Positions 31,044-36,604 of a stretch of DNA of 36,604 nucleotides are shown in pieces. Made by a program: the position numbers and the translations under genes. The stretch's first letter is position 1; every line of letters begins with the position of its first letter. Source of the DNA: CAZYIW01 sp964647705 (GTDB lineage Bacteria; Pseudomonadota; Gammaproteobacteria; PS1; Pseudothioglobaceae); the NCBI GenBank assembly GCA_964647705.1, contig CAZYIW010000008.1, positions 1-36,604 of the forward strand. Direction: 5' to 3'. Below the pieces are notes generated by a model. That model worked only from the letters and a program-made list of their open reading frames with translations, was not told where the DNA came from and ran no database searches.

Positions 31044-32390
31044 ATGAGCAAGAAAAAACAAAATACAATCACCAGAAGGGAGTTTGTAAAAACCAGTGCT
31101 GCAATTACTGCGGCAAGTGCATCACCGATGTTTTTTGTCAAAGGTGCTTATGCAAGAAGCTTTGTCAATGATCCAGGTCGTTCAGCGACTGTTACATTGG
31201 GTTTTAATGTACCACAAACTGGCGCATACGCCGATGAGGGTGCGGATGAATTACGTGCTTATAAATTGGCTGTGAAACACTTAAATGGTGAAGGTGACGG
31301 TGGTATGTTAAATACCATGACCAACAAATCTTTGACTGGCAACGGTGTTTTAGGCAAGAAAGTTACTTATGTAACTGGTGATACACAGACAAAATCTGAC
31401 GCAGCCAGAGCTTCTGCGAAACGCATGATTGAAAAAGACGGTGCAATTATGATCACCGGTGGTTCTTCTTCGGGTGTGGCAATTGCTGTTCAGGGTTTGT
31501 GTCAAGAAGCGGGTGTTATTTTTATGGCGGGTTTAACCCACTCTAACGATACAACTGGTAAAGATCGTCGTAAGCATGGTTTCCGTCATTTCTTTAACAC
31601 GGAAATGTCAGGTGCAGCTTTGGCACCAATTCTTGAAAAAGAATTTGGTAAAGATAGAACAGCTTATCACCTAACTGCGGACTATACATGGGGCTGGTCA
31701 CAAGAAGGTTCTATTAAGAAATACACTGAAGCACTAGGTTGGAATACTAAAGCAGCGGTTCGTACACCTTTAGGTGCAGGAGACTTCTCTCAATATATCA
31801 CTCCTGTACTTAATTCTGGAGCCGATGTTTTGGTACTCAACCACTATGGAAAAGATATGGTTAACTCATTGACTCAGGCAGTACAATTTGGTCTTCGTGA
31901 CAAGCAAGTTAATGGCAAAGATTTCCAAATCGTGGTTCCATTGTTCTCTCGTTTGATGGCTCAAGGTGCCGGTAAAAATATCCAAGGTATTTATGGTTCT
32001 ACCAACTGGAACTGGTCGTTACAAGATGCAGGTTCACAAGCATTTGTTAAGTCATTTGGTGCAGAGTATGGATTCCCACCATCGCAAGCAGCACATACTT
32101 GCTATGTTCAAACACTGCTTTATGCTAATGCTTGTCAAATGGCCGGTACATTCCATCCATGTGGCGTTATTGACGCGCTTGAAGGCTTTAAGTTTGATGG
32201 TATGGGTAATGGCCCAACAGAATATCGTGCTGAAGACCACCAATGCTTTAAGGATGTATTGGTTGTGAAAGGTAATGAAAATCCAACCTCGCAGTTTGAC
32301 TTGTTAAAGGTTGTTGAAGTCACACCACGTTCTAAGGTGGAATACTCGCCAACTATGTTAGGTGGTCAGCTGGGTAGCTGTAACGCATAA
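31044..32390 (+). CDS. Tat-exported substrate-binding protein of a branched-chain amino acid/amide-type ABC importer
   Basis: 448 residues. The N-terminus has a twin-arginine signal (TRREFVK, Arg11-Arg12, then a mild hydrophobic stretch and AYA cleavage near 37). The mature part is a type I periplasmic-binding fold (Peripla_BP_6 family, as in LivK, UrtA and AmiC): VTLGFNVPQTGAYADEGADELRAYKLAV, then GGSSSGVAIAVQGLCQEAGVIFMAG. Export through Tat means it folds in the cytoplasm before transport. Several cysteines cluster late (HTCYVQ, NACQMAG, HPCGVID, HQCFKD), possibly structural disulfides. The substrate cannot be named; members of this family carry amino acids, urea or short amides. GGGGAT lies about 7 nt before the ATG. 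Confidence 0.88.
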   Translation: MSKKKQNTITRREFVKTSAAITAASASPMFFVKGAYARSFVNDPGRSATVTLGFNVPQTGAYADEGADELRAYKLAVKHLNGEGDGGMLNTMTNKSLTGNGVLGKKVTYVTGDTQTKSDAARASAKRMIEKDGAIMITGGSSSGVAIAVQGLCQEAGVIFMAGLTHSNDTTGKDRRKHGFRHFFNTEMSGAALAPILEKEFGKDRTAYHLTADYTWGWSQEGSIKKYTEALGWNTKAAVRTPLGAGDFSQYITPVLNSGADVLVLNHYGKDMVNSLTQAVQFGLRDKQVNGKDFQIVVPLFSRLMAQGAGKNIQGIYGSTNWNWSLQDAGSQAFVKSFGAEYGFPPSQAAHTCYVQTLLYANACQMAGTFHPCGVIDALEGFKFDGMGNGPTEYRAEDHQCFKDVLVVKGNENPTSQFDLLKVVEVTPRSKVEYSPTMLGGQLGSCNA

Positions 32391-32402
32391 TAGGGTATGA
32401 TG

Positions 32403-32426
32403 ATTGGTGCTACAAATAGCACCAAT
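32403..32426 (+). other. Hairpin just downstream of the binding-protein gene
   Basis: ATTGGTGCTA (32403-32412), CAAA loop, TAGCACCAAT (32417-32426): a perfect 10-bp stem 13 nt after the stop. Only TTT follows. Such hairpins often protect the 3' end of the binding-protein message so that it exceeds the permease message. Confidence 0.65.
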
Positions 32427-32458
32427 TTAAAGCTTTAAGCTCTAAATCGTTAATTATG

Positions 32459-32491
32459 AGCCGGCTGTCTCAATAAGGTGGCCGGTTTTTT
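32459..32491 (+). terminator. Intrinsic (partial) terminator between binding protein and permease genes
   Basis: CCGGC (32461-32465) and GCCGG (32481-32485) form the stem base, extended inward by wobble pairs. Six T residues follow (32486-32491). Because the permease genes have no other visible promoter, it probably acts as an attenuator. Confidence 0.75.
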
Positions 32492-32513
32492 ATAAACCAA
32501 AAAATATCTAATT

Positions 32514-33530
32514 ATGGAAGAAATCCTAATACAAATATTAAATGGTCTTGATAAGGGTGGTGCTTATGCATTAATTGCCCTTGGTCTTACATTAACATTT
32601 GGTACCCTAGGTGTGGTGAATTTTGCACACGGCGCTTTGTTTATGCTTGGTGCGTTTTGTGCAGTCTCTGTCCAACAGTTATTGACCATTTCTAAACGGG
32701 TTAAAGATGAGGCCATTACATTTTTTGATGCCTACAAAGAAGAGCCTTATTTAGAACTATGGTGGGGCGATACTGGCGCTATGATTATCGATTATTCGGT
32801 GCCGATTTCTATTCTTGTTGCCATACCAGTTATGCTTTTAATTGGTGTAGCTATTGAACGTGGGCTGATTAAACATTTTTATAAGAGAACACATGCTGAA
32901 CAAATTTTAGTCACTTTTGGATTGGCAATTGTTCTTCAAGAAATTGTTAAAGCAAACTTTGGCGCAAACCCAATTCCAACGCCAGCACCAGAAATCTTCT
33001 CAGGGAGCGCTCCAGTAGGTGCATTTCTTGGTTTAAGTGATTCATTGGTATACCCATGGTGGCGTTTAATCTATTTGGTCTTTGCCATGGTGATTATTTC
33101 TGCTGTTTTCTCATTCTTAAAATTTACAACATTTGGAATGGTTGTTCGTGCTGGAATGACCGACCGTGAAACAGTCGGACTATTAGGGATTAATATTCAA
33201 CGGCGTTTTACCATTGTTTTTGGTTTGGCCGCAATTGTAGCCGGACTAGCTGGGGTTATGTATTCGCCAATCTTGCCACCCGATTACCATATTGGTATGG
33301 ACTTTTTAGTATTGAGTTTTGTGGTTGTGGTTGTCGGCGGTATGGGCTCAATTAAAGGCGCTGTTGCAGCGGGATTTTTATTGGGAATTTTGCAATCATT
33401 TGCTTCTATGAATCAAGTCAAGATGATTTTTCCTGGTATTGATCAAATTATTATTTATTTGGTTGCAGTGGTGATTTTACTGGTTAGACCTCGTGGCCTG
33501 ATGGGTCGTAAAGGCGTCATGGAGGATTGA
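32514..33530 (+). CDS. Branched-chain amino acid/amide-type ABC importer permease, LivH-like
   Basis: 338 residues with about eight hydrophobic segments. It begins with the LivH signature QILNGLDKGGAYALIALGLTLTFGTLGVVNFAHGALFMLGAF. The coupling-helix region is ERGLIKHFYKRTHAEQILVTFGLAIVLQE, and the late GGMGSIKGAVAAGFLLGILQSF block is conserved. An insertion of about 45 residues (about 55-100, KRVKDEAITFFDAYKEEPYLELWWGD) separates the first membrane segments and is longer than in E. coli LivH (308 aa). No good Shine-Dalgarno precedes the ATG, so translation may be weak. The next gene follows after 4 bases. Confidence 0.9.
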   Translation: MEEILIQILNGLDKGGAYALIALGLTLTFGTLGVVNFAHGALFMLGAFCAVSVQQLLTISKRVKDEAITFFDAYKEEPYLELWWGDTGAMIIDYSVPISILVAIPVMLLIGVAIERGLIKHFYKRTHAEQILVTFGLAIVLQEIVKANFGANPIPTPAPEIFSGSAPVGAFLGLSDSLVYPWWRLIYLVFAMVIISAVFSFLKFTTFGMVVRAGMTDRETVGLLGINIQRRFTIVFGLAAIVAGLAGVMYSPILPPDYHIGMDFLVLSFVVVVVGGMGSIKGAVAAGFLLGILQSFASMNQVKMIFPGIDQIIIYLVAVVILLVRPRGLMGRKGVMED

Positions 33531-33534
33531 TCTA

Positions 33535-34668
33535 ATGTTAAATTTAAAGAATAACTTCATTGTGATGCTGATCTTCTCAGCAGTAGTTTTGACTGCACCG
33601 GTTTGGTTATCACCAATTGGCGCGGGTTATCCAGATATTCTTCAAAAATTTGCCATATTTGGTATTTTTGCGATTGGGTTTAATATTCTCTTTGGAATGA
33701 CTGGATACCTATCTTTTGGGCACGCCGCTTTTCTAGGAGTTGGTTCATATACAGCAGTTTGGATGTTCAAACTTTTTACCATGAACGTTATCCCCGCTGT
33801 GATCTTTGGAACTATAGTTGCCGGTCTTTTTGCATTTGTTATTGGTTATGTTAGCTTGCGTCGCTCTGGTATTTATTTTTCTATTCTTACCTTGGCTTTT
33901 GCGCAAATGTCTTATATGTTGGCTTATTCAGTTTTAACACCAATTACCAATGGTGAAACAGGGCTTCAGTTGATCATTGATGATCCAAGATATATTGATG
34001 CGTTTTTTGGCCTTGTGTCCTCTGACAGTATTCCATCGACTAATTTATTTGGTATCTCAATGAGTGGTTATTCAGGGTTTTACTTTTGTGCAGTTATGTT
34101 GATTATTTGTTTCTACATATCTTTAAAAATTTTCCGTTCCCCTTATGGAATGAAATTAACTGCAATCAAATCAAATCAAACTCGCATGAAATACACCGGT
34201 TTTAATACCAAACCTTATCTACTTTCAGCCTTTGTAATCTCAGGCATGTATGCTGGTTTGGCAGGAAGCCTATTGGCTGTTACTGATCCACTTGCAGGCG
34301 CTGAACGAATGCAATGGACCGCATCAGGCGAAGTGGTATTGATGACTATTCTTGGTGGTACCGGCACATTAGTTGGTCCTCTACTTGGTGTGGGCTTAAT
34401 CAAATATTTTGAAAATATTTTTTCCGCATTAAACGAGATGACTTTAATGCAAATCTTTGATTTTTTACCAAGTATTTTGCAAAACATTATGGTTTTTATC
34501 GTCAATCCGTTTGTCGGAGAAGGTTGGCACTTAATGTTGGGTGCTTTGTTTATGATTATTGTTATCTTCCTGCCTGGTGGCATTATGGAAGGCATTAGTC
34601 GGATTGCCAATCTTTTTAGAAGGAATAAGCAAAAAATCGATGATGCTCTGGATGGAGATAGCACATGA
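33535..34668 (+). CDS. Branched-chain amino acid/amide-type ABC importer permease, LivM-like
   Basis: 377 residues with about nine hydrophobic segments. The LivM signature GIFAIGFNILFGMTGYLSFGHAAFLGVGSY occurs near 40-70. The conserved SPYGMKLTAIKSNQTRMKYTGFNTKPYLLSAFVISGMYAGLAGSL coupling block is near 200-245, and VLMTILGGTGTLVGPLLGVGLI near 265-285. It pairs with the LivH-like subunit to form the membrane channel. GAGGAT lies at the end of the upstream gene, about 6 nt before the ATG. The stop overlaps the ATP-binding gene by 4 bases. Confidence 0.9.
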   Translation: MLNLKNNFIVMLIFSAVVLTAPVWLSPIGAGYPDILQKFAIFGIFAIGFNILFGMTGYLSFGHAAFLGVGSYTAVWMFKLFTMNVIPAVIFGTIVAGLFAFVIGYVSLRRSGIYFSILTLAFAQMSYMLAYSVLTPITNGETGLQLIIDDPRYIDAFFGLVSSDSIPSTNLFGISMSGYSGFYFCAVMLIICFYISLKIFRSPYGMKLTAIKSNQTRMKYTGFNTKPYLLSAFVISGMYAGLAGSLLAVTDPLAGAERMQWTASGEVVLMTILGGTGTLVGPLLGVGLIKYFENIFSALNEMTLMQIFDFLPSILQNIMVFIVNPFVGEGWHLMLGALFMIIVIFLPGGIMEGISRIANLFRRNKQKIDDALDGDST

Positions 34669-35426
34669 GTAATGTTCTTGAAATCAGTAATGTTAATAAA
34701 ACTTTTGGTGGATTAAAAGCTTTAACTGAAATCAATTTAAAGATTGAGCAGGGTATTACACATGCGATTATTGGCCCCAATGGAGCTGGAAAATCAACAT
34801 TGCTTAATTGCTGCATTGGTCATTTAATTCCAGACACAGGCTCGGTTAACTTCAATGGTCACGACATGGTGGGAATACAACCTCACGATATTAATCATGC
34901 GGGAATGGTGCGTGTTTTTCAAACACCACAGATATTTCCAGATTTGAATTTGTTGCAAAATGTTATGATTCCAGCATTTGCTAAACGTGACGGCACTTTT
35001 AAATTTAATCCTTTTGCAAACCTTAGTGCAGAGGTTGAAATTGAAAAACATGCCATGCATGTGCTTGCCGATGTTGGCTTGGATAAATTTAAAGATCAAT
35101 TAGCCGGTAGTATCTCTCGTGGAGATAAGCGTCGTCTTGAGTTGGCGATGGGCTTGGTTCAAGAACCTACTTTATTACTACTTGATGAGCCAACCGCAGG
35201 GATGTCGCGCCATGACACCAACCAAACCATTGATTTGTTGAAAAAAATTAAAGCACGTGGCATGACAAAAATTATCATCGAACACGATATGCACGTAGTT
35301 TTTAGTTTGGCTGATCGAATTAGCGTACTGGCTCAAGGCGAAATTATTGTGACTGGGACACCAGAAGAAGTAAAAAATAATCCAAAAGTCAAAGAAGCCT
35401 ATTTAGGAGAATCAGAAGATGACTAA
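34665..35426 (+). CDS. ABC importer ATP-binding protein, LivG-like
   Basis: 253 residues. Walker A is GPNGAGKST (37-45), Walker B LLLLDEPTAGMS (about 170-180), and the switch histidine is in IIEHDMHVVFSLADR. The signature motif is SISRGDKRRLELAM (about 149-162), replacing LSGGQ; LivG relatives often have a relaxed signature here, but SRGDK is worth noting. The C-terminal GEIIVTGTPEEVKNNPKVKEAYLGE is the LivG/F-type tail. ATGA overlap with the permease and an 8-base overlap with the next gene show tight coupling. Confidence 0.92.
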   Translation: MSNVLEISNVNKTFGGLKALTEINLKIEQGITHAIIGPNGAGKSTLLNCCIGHLIPDTGSVNFNGHDMVGIQPHDINHAGMVRVFQTPQIFPDLNLLQNVMIPAFAKRDGTFKFNPFANLSAEVEIEKHAMHVLADVGLDKFKDQLAGSISRGDKRRLELAMGLVQEPTLLLLDEPTAGMSRHDTNQTIDLLKKIKARGMTKIIIEHDMHVVFSLADRISVLAQGEIIVTGTPEEVKNNPKVKEAYLGESEDD

Positions 35427-36198
35427 TATTATTGAAGGTGATGAAATTGAGGTAAAAAATAAAGCAGAAACCATCACATCAAAGGGTTCTGATCCTGCCT
35501 TTTTTTCATGTTGGGATTTGCATGCCTATTATGGTGAAAGCTATATTGTCCAAGGAATTAGTTTTGACATTAGGGAAGGTGAAATTGTTGCACTTTTAGG
35601 TAGAAATGGTGCTGGAAAGACATCGACTTTAAGAACCATTGCACGTACAGCTGAACCCGAAGTCAGACAGGGTGAATTATGGCTCGATCATCTGCCACTA
35701 CATAATATGCAAGATTATGAGGCTGCTCAAAATGGCGTTGCTTTGGTACAAGAAGATCGCCGTATTATTGCTGGTTTGAGTGTTGAAGAAAATCTACAAC
35801 TTGCACAGATTGCCGACCCTGTTGGCTGGACATTAGATCGAATTTACGAGCATTTTCCTCGACTCAAAGAAAGAAAAAAGCAAGATGGTAGTACACTATC
35901 AGGTGGAGAGCAGCAGATGTTGGCCGTTGCTAGGGCTTTAGCAAGAGATGTTAAATTATTATTGTTAGATGAGCCTTATGAAGGGCTTGCCCCAGTAATT
36001 GTTCACGAAATTGAAAGCATTTTGCTAGACATTAAAAAACTGGGCATCACCACCATTATTGTTGAACAGAATGCAGTAGCAGCATTGCGTTTGGCTGATA
36101 GGGCATTAATACTTGATACGGGCGAGATTGTGTTTGATGGAACCGCTCAAGAGGTGCTTGATAATGAAGACCTTAGACATCAATATTTGGCTATTTAA
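35419..36198 (+). CDS. ABC importer ATP-binding protein, LivF-like
   Basis: 259 residues, the second ATPase of the importer. Walker A is GRNGAGKTS (61-69), the signature is LSGGEQQ (about 161-167) and Walker B is LLLLDEPYEGLAP (about 180-192). EDRRIIAGLSVEENLQLAQ is the LivF-type Q-loop region, with Gln replaced in VQEDRR. It carries an N-terminal extension of about 28 residues, acidic and polar, before the usual LivF start (FFSCWDLHAYYGES). The start overlapping the LivG-like gene by 8 bases is kept because GGAG lies about 8 nt upstream (35407-35410). It is the last gene of the operon. Confidence 0.92.
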   Translation: MTNIIEGDEIEVKNKAETITSKGSDPAFFSCWDLHAYYGESYIVQGISFDIREGEIVALLGRNGAGKTSTLRTIARTAEPEVRQGELWLDHLPLHNMQDYEAAQNGVALVQEDRRIIAGLSVEENLQLAQIADPVGWTLDRIYEHFPRLKERKKQDGSTLSGGEQQMLAVARALARDVKLLLLDEPYEGLAPVIVHEIESILLDIKKLGITTIIVEQNAVAALRLADRALILDTGEIVFDGTAQEVLDNEDLRHQYLAI

Positions 36199-36229
36199 TT
36201 CAAAAGTAACATAACCCACTCCTCTGGAT

Positions 36230-36294
36230 AGAGTCTTGTAATGTATTTTTGATGCATAAAACAGGACTCTAATCCAACCAATATAGAGGATTAG
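36230..36294. terminator. Paired hairpins between the importer operon and the tRNA cluster
   Basis: AGAGTCTTGT (36230-36239) pairs with ACAGGACTCT (36261-36270) with one G:U pair. CTAATCC (36269-36275) pairs with GGATTAG (36288-36294). Neither has a strong T-run on the plus strand. On the minus strand they lie 47 bases after the tRNA-His gene. They probably separate the two convergent transcripts, but the mechanism is unclear. Confidence 0.4.
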
Positions 36295-36340
36295 GGTTAT
36301 TCTTAAAAATCAAACCTTTTTTAGTTTTAATTTCGAAATG

Positions 36341-36417
36341 TGGGGCGAGAAACGGGGCTCGAACCCGCGACAACCGGAATCACAATCCGGGGCTCTACCA
36401 GCTGAGCTATTCTCGCC
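36341..36417 (-). tRNA. tRNA-His (anticodon GTG)
   Basis: The minus strand gives GGCGAGAATAGCTCAGC and a full cloverleaf with anticodon GTG (CAC at 36381-36383 on the plus strand), a GGTTCGAGCC T-loop and an encoded CCA end (36341-36343). The extra 5' G (the -1 base of tRNA-His) is present, giving 77 bases with CCA. Confidence 0.96.
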
Positions 36418-36434
36418 ATAAACTGGATTAAATA

Positions 36435-36511
36435 TGGCACGCCCTAAACGATTCGAACGTTTGACCTACGGCTTAGAAGGCCGTTGCTCTATCCAGCTGA
36501 GCTAAGGGCGC
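36435..36511 (-). tRNA. tRNA-Arg (anticodon TCT)
   Basis: The minus strand begins GCGCCCTTAGCTCAGCTGG, with anticodon TCT (plus-strand AGA at 36475-36477), a GTTCGAATC T-loop and an encoded CCA (36435-36437). The first acceptor pair is G:U. It reads AGA and AGG codons. Confidence 0.95.
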
Positions 36512-36551
36512 AAAAACTTTTCTCTTCGGGCTTACCGATTTAATTTTAATT

Positions 36552-36604
36552 TGGTCGGAGTGGAGGGATTTGAACCCCCGACCACCTGGTCCCAAACCAG
36601 ATAC
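36552..36604 (-). tRNA. tRNA-Pro (anticodon TGG), 5' part beyond the window
   Basis: The visible 53 bases run from the anticodon stem to the encoded CCA (36552-36554). The anticodon is TGG (plus-strand CCA at 36592-36594) and the T-loop GGTTCAAATCC is standard. With the two tRNAs downstream it forms a Pro-Arg-His cluster on the minus strand, similar in content to the E. coli argX-hisR-leuT-proM array. Confidence 0.93.

Noticed and set aside
34215..34664. 149-codon minus-strand reading frame inside the LivM-like gene
   Set aside because: A shadow of the conserved permease sequence; no ribosome site and no family resemblance.
35100..35145. The altered signature motif (SISRGDKRR) of the LivG-like ATPase as evidence of inactivity
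   Set aside because: LivG-type ATPases commonly deviate from LSGGQ here, and Walker A, Walker B and the switch histidine are intact.

Overview
The window reads as a chromosomal segment from an AT-rich gammaproteobacterium. Several local gene orders are typical of that class: ratA divergent from smpB, ndk-rlmN-x-ispG, purL beside yebC, and a Pro-Arg-His tRNA cluster. Two exported single-domain rhodaneses and the low GC would fit a marine sulfur-oxidising lineage such as the SUP05/Thioglobus group. That placement is an inference from gene content and has not been tested phylogenetically. No transposase, integrase, phage gene, CRISPR array or rRNA was found. Coding density is high and many neighbours overlap by 1 to 23 bases.

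Layout. 1-2322 (minus): leuC-leuD-ruvA, the last cut by the window edge. 2384-4586 (plus): a glutamine amidotransferase of the N-acetylglutaminylglutamine-amide type, overlapping rnhA. 4760-7877 (plus): an envelope island encoding a small acidic cysteine protein, two exported rhodaneses sharing a 227-bp identical block, a Sel1-repeat protein and a DUF3530 protein. 7880-9609 (minus): ratA, an RluE-type pseudouridine synthase and a DUF455 ferritin-like protein. 9625-13604 (plus): smpB, HU, ndk, rlmN, a small membrane protein in the rodZ position, and ispG. 13601-17311 (minus): trhP, dxs, DUF2062. 17359-18353 (plus): a methyltransferase and grxD. 18371-28724 (minus): htpX, map, DUF502, aspS, nadA, yebC, purL and a YgjP-type metalloprotease. 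28817-30643: a small lipoprotein, an RluA-family synthase, a double-CDGSH protein and an exported ApaG-domain protein. 31044-36198 (plus): a five-gene LivKHMGF-type ABC importer with a Tat-exported binding protein. 36341-36604 (minus): tRNA-His, tRNA-Arg and the 3' part of tRNA-Pro.

Most genes are housekeeping: leucine, purine, NAD and isoprenoid synthesis, tRNA and rRNA modification, tRNA charging, trans-translation and protein maturation. The less ordinary parts are these: (i) the secreted rhodanese/Sel1/DUF3530 island, where an intrinsic terminator lies inside the signal-peptide codons of the Sel1 gene; (ii) an ApaG domain carrying a signal peptide; (iii) a RodZ-like stub between rlmN and ispG; (iv) a heat-shock (sigma-32) type promoter for htpX; (v) a long structured leader on the HU gene; (vi) a 20-bp perfect palindrome at the predicted transcription start of the ABC importer operon. 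Only one gap exceeds 300 bases (30644-31043), and it holds that promoter and palindrome.
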